The notes below the pieces were generated by a model. That model saw only the letters and a list, made by a program, of their open reading frames with translations. It was not told the origin of the DNA and searched no databases. Shown here one piece after another: positions 33,940 through 45,369 of a stretch of DNA of 64,000 nt; within the stretch, counting starts at the first letter, position 1, and each line of letters begins with the position of its first letter. The stretch spans positions 2,769,001 through 2,833,000 of the forward strand of contig NZ_CP102268.1 of assembly GCF_025148285.1 (NCBI RefSeq). Direction: 5' to 3'. The translations under genes were made by a program, and so were the position numbers. Source of the stretch: Marvinbryantia formatexigens DSM 14469. Its GTDB lineage: Bacteria > Bacillota > Clostridia > Lachnospirales > Lachnospiraceae.

Positions 33940-35238
33940 ATGGCGGGAAGATTAGGGGAACCGAAAGTAAGATGCTCTTTTTGTAATAAGAGCGAAGACC
34001 AGGTGAGAAAATTAATTGCAGGGCCGGGCGGCGTCTTTATCTGCGACGACTGCGTGGAAATCTGCAGTGAAATTATAGAGGAAGAGCTTGCGGAGGAATA
34101 TGCGCAGGAAGGAACGGAAGAAATCAATCTGCTGAAGCCGGAGGAGATCAAGGCGGTGCTGGACGATTACGTGATCGGGCAGGACAACGCGAAAAAAGCG
34201 CTGGCGGTGGCGGTTTACAATCATTATAAAAGAATACTGGCGGGCAAGGACCTGGGCGTGGAGCTGCAGAAAAGCAACATTCTGATGCTCGGACCGACCG
34301 GCTCCGGCAAGACCTATCTGGCACAGACGCTGGCGCGTCTTCTGAATGTGCCGTTTGCGATCGCGGATGCGACGACGCTGACGGAAGCCGGATACGTGGG
34401 CGAGGACGTGGAAAACATTCTGCTGAAGATTATCCAGGCTGCCGATTACGATATTGAGCGTGCACAGCACGGCATTATTTACATTGATGAAATCGATAAA
34501 ATCACCCGGAAATCGGAGAATGCGTCCATTACCAGGGATGTTTCCGGAGAGGGCGTGCAGCAGGCGCTGCTGAAGATTCTGGAGGGAACGATAGCGAGCG
34601 TTCCGCCGCAGGGCGGAAGAAAGCACCCGCAGCAGGAGCTGATTCAGATTGACACGACAGATATCCTGTTTATCTGCGGCGGTGCGTTTGAAGGCATTGA
34701 TAAAATCATAGAGACAAGAATGAACACGAAAACCATCGGCTTTGGGCGCACGCTTTCTGACAAGGCGCAGAAGAATGTGGGAGAGGTCCTGAAAGAGGTG
34801 GTTCCGCAGGATTTTGTAAAATACGGTATGATTCCGGAGTTTATCGGACGTGTGCCAGTCGTTGTTTCGCTGGATGCGCTGGATGAGGAGGCGCTGGTGC
34901 GTATCCTTAAGGAGCCGAAAAACTCCATCATCAAGCAGTACAAGAAGCTCTTTGAGCTGGATGGCGTCAAGCTTGACTTTGAGGACGACGCGGTCGATGC
35001 GATCGCGAAGCTTTCGATGGAGAGAAAGACAGGCGCGCGCGGTCTGCGTGCGGTGATGGAGCGTTCCATGCAGGAGCTGATGTACACGATTCCGTCCGAT
35101 GAGACGATCACGGAGTGCACGATTACCAAAGAACTTGTGGAAGGCAAGGGAGAACCGAAGCTGATTCACAGTGAGGAAAGACTGATTCCGGTATACAATA
35201 CGAAGAAGAAGGTAGTGATGACGCCGGAATCTGCCTGA
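33940..35238 (+). CDS. clpX: ATP-dependent Clp protease ATP-binding subunit
   Basis: A 432-residue AAA+ unfoldase. The N-terminal zinc domain has CSFCNKS and CDDC (four Cys). Walker A is [12 protein letters not shown], Walker B is IIYIDEIDK, and the pore loop and IGF-type ClpP-binding loop (TKTIGFGR) are present. The ATG at 33940 has GAGGTGG upstream; the in-frame start at 33916 lacks one. It is followed directly by lon. Confidence 0.97.
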   Translation: MAGRLGEPKVRCSFCNKSEDQVRKLIAGPGGVFICDDCVEICSEIIEEELAEEYAQEGTEEINLLKPEEIKAVLDDYVIGQDNAKKALAVAVYNHYKRILAGKDLGVELQKSNILMLGPTGSGKTYLAQTLARLLNVPFAIADATTLTEAGYVGEDVENILLKIIQAADYDIERAQHGIIYIDEIDKITRKSENASITRDVSGEGVQQALLKILEGTIASVPPQGGRKHPQQELIQIDTTDILFICGGAFEGIDKIIETRMNTKTIGFGRTLSDKAQKNVGEVLKEVVPQDFVKYGMIPEFIGRVPVVVSLDALDEEALVRILKEPKNSIIKQYKKLFELDGVKLDFEDDAVDAIAKLSMERKTGARGLRAVMERSMQELMYTIPSDETITECTITKELVEGKGEPKLIHSEERLIPVYNTKKKVVMTPESA

Positions 35239-35255
35239 TGCAGGAGCAGAAAGTT

Positions 35256-37604
<2,349 letters not shown>

Positions 37605-37630
37605 GAAAAGCGGGCTGCTCTGCGCCATCC

Positions 37631-37800
37631 TGCGTGCAGGGCATTCCGCTGCAGACACGTTGATTTTTGAGCTTCGCTGCGCCGCTGATTGGCAGTCATT
37701 TTGCCTCCATAAAAGCGGGTCGGATAAAATGACTGCCGCTATGCTCGCGAAGCTTTCAAAAATCTGCCTATCGTCTGCAGGCGGAACACCCTGCACGCCG
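37631..37800. repeat. palindromic repeat element copy B
   Basis: The core 37651-37775 (125 bp) is the reverse-orientation counterpart of 21943-22067. Its inner stem is GGCAGTCATTTT (37691-37702) with AAAATGACTGCC. The outer flanks TGCGTGCAGGGCATTCCGC and GCGGAACACCCTGCACGC extend the palindrome. It lies between lon and engB, and no protein is encoded. Stem differences from copy A are compensated on both sides. Confidence 0.85.
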
Positions 37801-37887
37801 GATTTCCGCAGGGAGCCGCTTCTTGCAGGAAGGAGTGCTGGCAGGGAGCTATACGTCAGCAGGGAGAATTGCTTAAGGAGAACATAT

Positions 37888-38505
37888 ATGGTAATCAAGA
37901 ATGTAGCTCTTGAGACGGTATGCGGCGTTACCAGCACGCTGCCGGTGAATGATAAAATCGAGGTGGCGTTTGCGGGCAAGTCGAATGTGGGGAAATCTTC
38001 GCTTATCAATGCGCTGATGAACCGCAAGGCGCTGGCGCGCACCAGCGCCCAGCCGGGCAAAACGCAGACCATCAACTTCTACAACATCAACAACGCTATG
38101 TATCTGGTGGACCTTCCGGGTTACGGCTATGCAAAAGTGGCACAGTCGGAGAAGGAGAAATGGGGCAGGATGATTGAGCGCTATCTGCAGAAGTCGCAGA
38201 TGCTGAAAGCCGTCTTTCTGCTGATAGATATTCGCCATGATCCATCAGCGAATGATAAATTGATGTACGACTGGATTCTGTACAACGGCTACGAGCCGAT
38301 CATCATCGCCACCAAGCTTGACAAAATCAAACGCAGCCAGGTGCAGAAGCAGGTGAAAGCCGTCCGCGAGGGGCTGGGCATGAAAGGCGGCACCGTAATT
38401 CCGTTCTCTGCAGAAACAAAGCAGGGGAGAGATGAAATCTGGGAAATGATCGATGCGTGGATTGCAGAGGCAGGCGCGGAGCAGCCGGGCGCATCGCAGC
38501 GCTAA
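37888..38505 (+). CDS. engB: ribosome-biogenesis GTP-binding protein YsxC/EngB
   Basis: A 205-residue GTPase needed for large-subunit assembly. G1 is GKSNVGKSSLINALMN, G3 is VDLPGYGYAKV and G4 is ATKLDKIKRSQ. The ATG at 37888 has TTAAGGAGAACATAT before it. A longer open frame runs back into the repeat element but is not a family extension. A strong terminator follows. Confidence 0.95.
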   Translation: MVIKNVALETVCGVTSTLPVNDKIEVAFAGKSNVGKSSLINALMNRKALARTSAQPGKTQTINFYNINNAMYLVDLPGYGYAKVAQSEKEKWGRMIERYLQKSQMLKAVFLLIDIRHDPSANDKLMYDWILYNGYEPIIIATKLDKIKRSQVQKQVKAVREGLGMKGGTVIPFSAETKQGRDEIWEMIDAWIAEAGAEQPGASQR

Positions 38506-38581
38506 AATATCACCGGCGAAAGCAGTAAATTTTAAAAGAACAATGATATTTTATAAAAGTGAATTTACATGAATATATACG

Positions 38582-38620
38582 AAAAATCACAGGTTCTGAA
38601 GAGAAGCCTGTGATTTTTTT
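38582..38620 (+). terminator. intrinsic terminator after engB
   Basis: AAAAATCACAGG (38582-38593) pairs perfectly with CCTGTGATTTTT (38607-38618), continuing into more T. It can act for both strands and marks the edge of the accessory island. Confidence 0.9.
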
Positions 38621-38681
38621 GCAAAAAGCAGCTCTGTGAAAAAGTGTGATGGCATATATTTTGTTATGACCATCAGTCTTT

Positions 38682-39008
38682 TTATAATTCCTGTTCGGAT
38701 AACCATATCAGGAAATTTTTGGCAAGGGAAAGCTTTTTCGGGTCAAAATTACGGAGAATCTCGGCCACATTTTTCCACTCTTCGTTTTCAGTCTGCAGTG
38801 TCCCGACTAAAAATTCGTCGGGTGTTGTATCAAGGGCAACAGCCAGACGCATAATGACTTCAATTGATGGGATAGAAATACTGCGTTCAATATTTGAAAG
38901 ATACTTGTAACTGAGGTCTGCTTTTTCTTCGACTTCTGCTTGTTTCAGACCCAGTTGTTTCCGCCGTCGGGCAATTCTTCGACCAATTTCGTTGTAATCC
39001 AGTGTCAT
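38682..39008 (-). CDS. XRE-family helix-turn-helix regulator at island edge
   Basis: A 108-residue regulator with a Cro/CI helix-turn-helix (about 8-62: GRRIARRRKQLGLKQAEVEE, KYLSNIERSISIPSIEVIM) and a short tail. The start at 39008 is supported by GGGAGG. An in-frame extension upstream (56 residues) is AT-rich and not family-like. It is divergent from the BIG2 protein gene and may control the island. Confidence 0.88.
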   Translation of the reverse strand: MTLDYNEIGRRIARRRKQLGLKQAEVEEKADLSYKYLSNIERSISIPSIEVIMRLAVALDTTPDEFLVGTLQTENEEWKNVAEILRNFDPKKLSLAKNFLIWLSEQEL

Positions 39009-39239
39009 GCGTTCCTCCCTAAGGTTTTGTATTAATAATATGTAAAAAAGTCGCTTAATAAACCGATGAAAAAATGAATTTTCACTCTGTAACATGAAAA
39101 ACACAGTAAAAATAAGATGTAAAAATGAATTTACGTCTTGAAAGACGAATGGTCGGATGATAAAATGAAAATACAATTTTAAATATGAATCTTATGCCTG
39201 GAAAGAAAAAAACTTATTGTGCTGACGGGGGGAATGATT

Positions 39240-40400
39240 ATGGAGAAAATGAGTATGAAGTGCTTGAAAAGGGCAATTGTTGCATTGCTGATAATATGTA
39301 CAGTTTGTCTGCCGGTTTCAGTAAGTGCGGCATGTGCGGTAAAATTAAACAGTACTGCGAGGACGCTGTATAAGGGGCAGTCTTATACTCTGAAGGTTTC
39401 GGGAACAAAGAAAAAAGTAAAATGGAAGACATCAAATTCGGGTGTGGCAAAGGTATCTGCTTCGGGAAAAGTGACTGCAAAAAAAGCAGGAACTGCTACG
39501 ATTACAGCCAGTGTGTCGGGGAAAAATCTCAGGGCGAAGATAACTGTCAAAAATCCTACAGTAAAACTAAATAAATCATCTGCAACTATTTATACGTCGG
39601 GCACGACTTCTGTACAATTAAAAGCGACCGTAAAGGGAGCAAGCCAGAAGGTGACATGGCAATCCAGTAATAAAGCAGTTGCTATGGTCAATTCCAAAGG
39701 AAAAGTGACAGCCAAAAAGACAGGAACTGTTACGATTACAGCAAAAGCAAACGGGGTAATTGCAAAATGTAAGGTGACAGTAAAAAAGAAAATGCAGGGA
39801 GTTGCCGGAAGACAGGAGCAGCATAGAAAGTACGTTAATTATATTGCAAAATTTGACCAGAAAAATAAGAAGTCAATGGAATACTGTAAAGGAATTATGT
39901 ATACAGGTTCTTTTTCAGCCAGAACATACTTCGCTTTTGCAGATATTGATGGAAATGGGATTGATGAGTGTATCGTACGGTTTACAGGTGCAAATGGAGA
40001 AAATACTGCTACTGGTACAGGAGGACCACTGGAAAGAACTGAGATATATACGATACAGGATAATAAGATAAAGGCAGTTGTGAAACAGGACGCGGCATGG
40101 TGTGGAAATTATCAAGGCGTGAGTGTTTATAAAAATAGTAATCTGATTGGATTTTATACATCGGGTCATTCGATAACTGAAAATGAATTATATGCATATG
40201 TAAATGGGAACCTTGCAAAGTCACCGAAGTATAGTTGCTGTTATGTAAGGAGCAACGCTTACTACATAAACGGAGATTATCAAACTGGGAGAAAAGTCAC
40301 ATATACGGAATATAAAACGTATTTGAACCATGCGAAAGCAAATTTGCAGGGCTATCCGATGTATGCGTATACATCAACGAATTTAAATAAATTTATTTGA
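39240..40400 (+). CDS. secreted BIG2-domain protein with C-terminal DxDxNG domain (paralogue 1)
   Basis: A 386-residue exported protein. It has a signal peptide (about 1-34) and then two bacterial Ig-like (BIG2) domains at about 38-110 and 112-190. Each has the WKTSNS/WQSSNK - VNSKGKVTAKKTGTVTITA core. A C-terminal domain (about 200-386) contains FADIDGNGIDECIV, an FG-GAP/EF-hand-like loop. No LPxTG or lipobox was found, so the attachment mode is unknown. It is highly similar in plan and sequence to the protein at 51341-52447 at the other end of the island. The ATG at 39240 is preferred over 39234 because GGGGGG lies just upstream. Confidence 0.85.
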   Translation: MEKMSMKCLKRAIVALLIICTVCLPVSVSAACAVKLNSTARTLYKGQSYTLKVSGTKKKVKWKTSNSGVAKVSASGKVTAKKAGTATITASVSGKNLRAKITVKNPTVKLNKSSATIYTSGTTSVQLKATVKGASQKVTWQSSNKAVAMVNSKGKVTAKKTGTVTITAKANGVIAKCKVTVKKKMQGVAGRQEQHRKYVNYIAKFDQKNKKSMEYCKGIMYTGSFSARTYFAFADIDGNGIDECIVRFTGANGENTATGTGGPLERTEIYTIQDNKIKAVVKQDAAWCGNYQGVSVYKNSNLIGFYTSGHSITENELYAYVNGNLAKSPKYSCCYVRSNAYYINGDYQTGRKVTYTEYKTYLNHAKANLQGYPMYAYTSTNLNKFI

Positions 40401-40478
40401 TATGGCAGAAGAATTAAAAGAGGTTTATCACCATTCTGAAAATTATGAAATGAAAGGATTAATAAAGGGAGAAAGCAG

Positions 40479-41870
40479 ATGAAAGAGAATGAAACAAATG
40501 GTGTGGGAGTACGCCAGCTTGCAGAAAGATATAAATGGATTGCATTTATTATACACTGCTGTACGCTGTATCTTCTTTATGCAAAGGAATTTTTTACATT
40601 CTCAAGTGAAATTGTGGCAGAATTCAATGACAAGCTTGTGAGACTTTTGTATGGAAATACAGCAAACAGTATTGGAAATGGAAAACTGACATTAATGCAG
40701 TTTCACAACTTTCTGGTTGAATCTATTAATGAAGGAGTGGTGCGTGATGGTGACGGTGGTGGAGAATATATAGAAATAATGAGCGACGTTTTTTATAAAG
40801 CTATCGTTTTTTGCTTTTTTATTGCGCTTTTAGAATTGATTATGATTTGTGTGGGAGAAGTAGCTGTAGCTGATGCGATAAATATCATTTATGCATTAAG
40901 TGTATTTTTTCTTGTCAGTTTTAATCTTTTATGGTGTTACAAATTTAGGTCGTGGGATGAAGGACTGGATGGAAAGGCATTAAGTTTATCGGCTTGGTCT
41001 TTTTTATGGCTGATACTGCCGGTGGTGACGTCCGCTTTATTAAATAAGTGTGACAAATTTCTGAAAGCAGCACAAAATATGGCGGACGAGGAAAGCAGTT
41101 CTGAAGAAGCAGAAATTTCTTATACAAATGTGGAAAATTCCTGGACTGAGTATTGCCGGAAAAATAAGTCAGTGCTCATTATTACTATTCTGATATTATT
41201 GCTGGAACTGATTGTATATAAAGGGAGACCAGCTGTCCTCTACAATGAAACGGGAATTGTTGTATGGAAAATGGTGGAAGCATTTTTAATCGGAATGTCT
41301 GTAGTTTATGCAGCATCTGGCAGCTTACGTTTTCTGGGAATTCTGGCTTTTCTGAGCGCTTGCGGGTCTATGTTGATTTATAGCGAAAATTTGTGGTATT
41401 TTACATGGCAGATATGGGTTATAAATATAGTCCACATTGCTCTGATTGAAGCCATACTCTGGATTGAAAGTAAAGCGGTAAAGAAAAATCCTGCTGGGAT
41501 TTATATTATGTTGTGTACGGCATGGGTTGTAGCAGTCCCGTTTTACCAGTCGCTTTCATGGGGAGGTATCCATATGAATTTTGGCATACGGACACTCTGT
41601 GAGACGATTGGACTGGTTTTTCCAGTATTGCTCTTTGTAAAAAACAAGACAGTTTTTGTGAAACTATTTCATATTAAGGACGAAAAGGTAAGTAATTTTG
41701 TGTGCCCGGAACGGAATATATTATTCAGAAATTTAGATGTGTTTGCGAAAAAATATCGGGAGGAAAAAACAGTTAAGATATGTCCAACGTGCGGGAAAAT
41801 ACAGAATAAACCGGGGAAATATTGTGGCTTCTGCGGACAGCTTTTAGAGGGACAGAATAAGAAACTGTAA
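40479..41870 (+). CDS. polytopic membrane protein with C-terminal zinc ribbon
   Basis: A 463-residue protein, not recognised as a known family. About ten hydrophobic segments lie between residues 20 and 390, with a larger soluble loop near 30-105. The C-terminus has a zinc ribbon, CPTCGKIQNKPGKYCGFCG (two CxxC knuckles). GGGAGAAAGCAG precedes the ATG. It is followed 121 bp later by another zinc-ribbon membrane protein, which suggests a shared complex. Function unknown. Confidence 0.75.
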   Translation: MKENETNGVGVRQLAERYKWIAFIIHCCTLYLLYAKEFFTFSSEIVAEFNDKLVRLLYGNTANSIGNGKLTLMQFHNFLVESINEGVVRDGDGGGEYIEIMSDVFYKAIVFCFFIALLELIMICVGEVAVADAINIIYALSVFFLVSFNLLWCYKFRSWDEGLDGKALSLSAWSFLWLILPVVTSALLNKCDKFLKAAQNMADEESSSEEAEISYTNVENSWTEYCRKNKSVLIITILILLLELIVYKGRPAVLYNETGIVVWKMVEAFLIGMSVVYAASGSLRFLGILAFLSACGSMLIYSENLWYFTWQIWVINIVHIALIEAILWIESKAVKKNPAGIYIMLCTAWVVAVPFYQSLSWGGIHMNFGIRTLCETIGLVFPVLLFVKNKTVFVKLFHIKDEKVSNFVCPERNILFRNLDVFAKKYREEKTVKICPTCGKIQNKPGKYCGFCGQLLEGQNKKL

Positions 41871-41991
41871 TTTGAGCGCGGGTCACATGGTAATCTGTGT
41901 TTGTGAGCACGCAGAAAAGAGGAATATGAATATCCGTTTTGCCAAAAGAACGGAATATATGTGGATGAGAGAAAAAGGGAGGATAGGGAGT

Positions 41992-44052
41992 ATGTATTGT
42001 CCGGATTGTGGTCATGAAATAATGGATGGGGATAAGTTTTGCAGGAATTGTGGGAGAGAGGTAATAAAATATAAAAATACTGTTCAGGGAAAGCAGACGA
42101 AAAAAACAGCGCACAGGAAAAGAGGGGTTCCGTTTAAAGGGCTGGCTGTTGCAGCGGTGTTGGTTGTAATGGCGGGCGGTATTTTATATGGGGCGATAAT
42201 AACAGGCGTGTTTGGCGGTAAAACAGATATGTCCGATTATTGCGTTACAATATCAGATGGGCAATATAAGCTTGTACCGTTTAAACAGAATTTGCGGGAG
42301 GAGGAGATAGTAATTGCCGGTCTTGAGTGGGATTCTTCCGGTAATGATACGTGGAGCTATCTTAATAATGATTATGCGCAACTGACAGAGGATGGCGAGT
42401 ATTTGTATTTTTTCTCGAAGCTGAGTGATTATGGCGCAACAGGAAATCTGTATCGTGCAGAACTGGGAAAACTTCGACCGGACTCGGATAAAAATGATAA
42501 ATATATTGTAAAAATTGCTTCTGATGTGGAAACAGACGGACTTTTTATCTGTAAAGATGGGACGGCTGTCTATCAAAAAAAGGAATCACTGGATGATAAT
42601 GTATCCCGTCTGTATTATTTCGACGGAGAAAGGTCTGCTTCTGTTGCAAGGGATGTCTATATATCGGAGGTATGCGGGGATTACGTTTTTTATACAGTGA
42701 GTGAGGATGCCAGTGAAATATATACGCTATATGGTCAAATGCTTGGACATGAAGAGAGTGAGAGGAAGATAGCGGCATATACAGACGGCGCATTCTATAT
42801 AAAGGACCCGGAACACATCGTTTATACTAAAACGCGAAGTGATGAATATAACAGCTACTGTGCACTTTATATAGCGGGATATTCTGCGGAACCTGAGAAG
42901 CTTTCAGATAATGTCTGTGAAGGAACCTGGTATAATTTTTCCTTTGAACAGACAGGAAGCTTTTACTACACAGAGACAGGCAGTGAGAAGGTGTATATGA
43001 GTGACTTCGTGGAGAACCCCTGTGCTGATGAGGATAAAGAAGCAGTTGAGCCGGATTATTATGATGAAAAATATGATGAGGATTATGCGGCATACGAAGC
43101 GGATTATGAGAAATATGAAATGGCATTGGAAAGACGTGATTTGATGGATTATTTATCAGAGTTATCGTGCGGAAGCAAAGCATATTCCCTGTATTACTAT
43201 GATATTTCGGTGGGAGAGCCTGTTTTGATATCGGATTGGGTAGATGATTATCAGATAAGCTATCAGATGGCATATTCTAATAAACATAGTGCTATTGCAT
43301 ATTTTAAGAGACCGGATACTATTAGAAAATTAAACATTGAACAGGTGCAAAAGGAGTATGACGGGACATATTCTGATGCGGAAAGGATTGTTATGGAGTA
43401 TCTCAATAGCAATTCTGCAAATACAGATATACTTTATTGTACAGTTGATGGGAGTGAAGAGCAGGGGATTAACCTGCAGGATGGCAGCGTTGGCGATGTT
43501 TTTGAGGGAGAAAACGGGGCGTATTTTATACTTGGGATTTATAATGAGGGTAATAATCTGGCGTTTTTTGGTGCAGAGTATGATTCGGCGTGGAATCGTA
43601 CATACAGTGATGATATATATACGGTGACGGTCAGTGACAGGAAGATTGGAGAACTGGAAAGTATTTCGGCGACGGATGCAGTCAGTATTGGCGTTTATGG
43701 TGACCGGCTGGGCTATCATGATGCGGATGGATACTTTTATATGTACATTAATAACAAACACATTTTTGTGGTGGAGGACGAGTGCTACTCGGTTAATGCA
43801 AAAGGGTATGAAGATGGGAGTACACTGGTCTGGACCGATTATATGTATGAGAATGGTGGAATGCTTGCCAGAATATCAAAAACGGGGGAAGAGGAGCTGG
43901 TGGCAGAGGAGATATCCCGTTTTCGTGTGCTGAACGATGGGAAAATCCTATATCTTATAGATGATGAACTCAGATTATATGATGGCAAAGAAGATGAGGT
44001 TGTTGCCGGAGATACAGATTATTTCTGGTGTCTGGGTATGGAGGAATTATAA
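41992..44052 (+). CDS. zinc-ribbon, single-pass membrane protein with large propeller-like outer domain
   Basis: A 686-residue protein. The N-terminal zinc ribbon is CPDCGHEIMDGDKFCRNCG (cytoplasmic), followed by a basic linker and one transmembrane segment (about 50-72). About 600 residues follow, rich in Tyr/Asp/Gly, with repeated short beta motifs of the type LYFFSKLSDYG / LYYFDG / SLYYYDIS, suggesting a beta-propeller of the DUF5050 kind. An acidic Tyr-rich insert lies near 345-375. It is homologous to the IS-split gene at 44729-48663. The ATG at 41992 has GGGAGG upstream; an upstream TTG start is unlikely. Confidence 0.75.
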   Translation: MYCPDCGHEIMDGDKFCRNCGREVIKYKNTVQGKQTKKTAHRKRGVPFKGLAVAAVLVVMAGGILYGAIITGVFGGKTDMSDYCVTISDGQYKLVPFKQNLREEEIVIAGLEWDSSGNDTWSYLNNDYAQLTEDGEYLYFFSKLSDYGATGNLYRAELGKLRPDSDKNDKYIVKIASDVETDGLFICKDGTAVYQKKESLDDNVSRLYYFDGERSASVARDVYISEVCGDYVFYTVSEDASEIYTLYGQMLGHEESERKIAAYTDGAFYIKDPEHIVYTKTRSDEYNSYCALYIAGYSAEPEKLSDNVCEGTWYNFSFEQTGSFYYTETGSEKVYMSDFVENPCADEDKEAVEPDYYDEKYDEDYAAYEADYEKYEMALERRDLMDYLSELSCGSKAYSLYYYDISVGEPVLISDWVDDYQISYQMAYSNKHSAIAYFKRPDTIRKLNIEQVQKEYDGTYSDAERIVMEYLNSNSANTDILYCTVDGSEEQGINLQDGSVGDVFEGENGAYFILGIYNEGNNLAFFGAEYDSAWNRTYSDDIYTVTVSDRKIGELESISATDAVSIGVYGDRLGYHDADGYFYMYINNKHIFVVEDECYSVNAKGYEDGSTLVWTDYMYENGGMLARISKTGEEELVAEEISRFRVLNDGKILYLIDDELRLYDGKEDEVVAGDTDYFWCLGMEEL

Positions 44053-44098
44053 AAAGATATGGAGCGGAAGTTCAGTCTGGACAGAGAGGAGAGGAAAA

Positions 44099-44713
44099 AT
44101 GTCTTTTTTAGAGCGCTTCAATAAAGCAAAAACGGAAATTAGTCAGAAGGTCATTCGGGAATCAAGGGGGACTGGCGAAAGTCTGCGGTTGAAGAGTGCC
44201 ATTTCTGCTAATGAGCAGAAAATCCGACAACTGTATATAAAAATGGGTGAGATATATTATAATGAAAGAAAAGCGGAACCAGATGACTTCATAAAGCCTC
44301 TGGTAGAGGAGATATCTGTACTTATGGCGGAAAATGAAGAACACCGGAAAAGACTTTCTGTTCTGAAGGGTAATGTAATATGCCCAAACTGTGGCTTTGG
44401 AAACCGGCAGGGACTTAAATTCTGCGGGGAGTGCGGAGCTAAGCTTCCGGAACAAGAAACTGAGAAAGTACCGGCTGGGGACGGGCTGATTTGTCCGAAA
44501 TGCGGGGCGGAAATGGAGGAAGGTATGCGTTTCTGCGTTTATTGCGGAACGGAGCTTGCAGGAGAAAGAAATGAAAAAGAGATACTTGACAACGATGAAT
44601 CTGTCATAAAAGAGCAGACCATTAAAAAGTGTCCTGCCTGTGGGGATATACTGGGTCGAGGAGATTCATTTTGCGTAAATTGTGGACAAAGGATAGAAGA
44701 AAAACAGCAGTAA
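44099..44713 (+). CDS. soluble protein with coiled coil and three zinc ribbons
   Basis: A 204-residue protein without a membrane segment. The N-terminal 100 residues are helical and probably coiled (LKSAISANEQKIRQLYIK, LVEEISVLMAENEEHRKRL). Three zinc ribbons follow: CPNCGFGNRQGLKFCGECG, CPKCGAEMEEGMRFCVYCG and CPACGDILGRGDSFCVNCG. It could be a cytoplasmic adaptor for the zinc-ribbon membrane proteins next to it (inference). GAGGAGAGG precedes the ATG. Confidence 0.8.
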   Translation: MSFLERFNKAKTEISQKVIRESRGTGESLRLKSAISANEQKIRQLYIKMGEIYYNERKAEPDDFIKPLVEEISVLMAENEEHRKRLSVLKGNVICPNCGFGNRQGLKFCGECGAKLPEQETEKVPAGDGLICPKCGAEMEEGMRFCVYCGTELAGERNEKEILDNDESVIKEQTIKKCPACGDILGRGDSFCVNCGQRIEEKQQ

Positions 44714-44728
44714 GGAGGGGAGAAGTGT

Positions 44729-45253
44729 ATGAAGCGATATATGTTTAGAACGACAATGCTTCTGGCAATTATTCTGATTCTGCACGGAGCAGCAGCGTGC
44801 TATGCATCTTCTGAGGATAACAACCTGCAAAATGCCTGTGTATGGCTGACAGATGATGGATATTGGTTTGTGGAAGATATTGAGGCAGAAGGAATTTTAC
44901 CTGTGAAGATAGCAGAGTTTTATAATGGCGGTGAATGGCCGGTTTTGGGCAGAACAGGGGAAAGGACATCTGTAGCATTGAAGTTCATAATTAGTGGCTG
45001 TGGTGGAAATTACGCAAAGATTACAGAGGATGGAAATCTGTATTTTATTTCTGATATTTCTTCTGATTTTGAGAAAGGTACATTGTATAAGGCAGATTTG
45101 AACAGGATTGACAGTGATTTGCAGACAAATAGTATCGTTAAGATTGATTCAGATGTAAACTGTCAGTATGGTGTTTCTAAAATAGACAGTGATAAAGGTA
45201 TTTATTTGAAAGACAGCGGAGAACTGCGTTACTATGAGAAGCTTCTTGTATAA
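44729..45253 (+). pseudogene. 5' fragment of a secreted propeller-like protein gene, split by IS110
   Basis: Encodes a signal peptide (about 1-27, MKRYMFRTTMLLAIILILHG) and the first 150 or so residues of a protein similar to the outer domain of the 41992-44052 product. Reading is native to about 45238 (LRYYE). The last five codons and stop lie in the insertion element. The rest of the gene resumes at about 47179. The truncated protein may still be made and secreted. Confidence 0.8.
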
Positions 45254-45294
45254 TTCAAATATAAGGAATTCCGCGAAAGAAGGTTGAGAAAAAA

Positions 45295-45364
45295 ATACCT
45301 CAGTGTAAAATAAGATTACTGACTTTGCACGGTTAGTAAAAAATCTTATTGAACAGAGAGGTAT
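45295..45364 (+). promoter_or_regulatory. hairpin sequestering the transposase ribosome site
   Basis: ATACCTC (45295-45301) pairs with GAGGTAT (45358-45364), AATAAGATT (45309-45317) with AATCTTATT (45342-45350), and ACTGAC with GTTAGT. The ribosome site GAGAGG (45356-45361) is part of the outer stem, so translation should be low when folded. Confidence 0.7.
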
Positions 45365-45369
45365 CTGAA

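Noticed and set aside
44729-45253. A complete 174-residue secreted protein
   Set aside because: The end falls inside the IS110 element, and the remaining domain continues after the element with the same composition and homology to the upstream paralogue.
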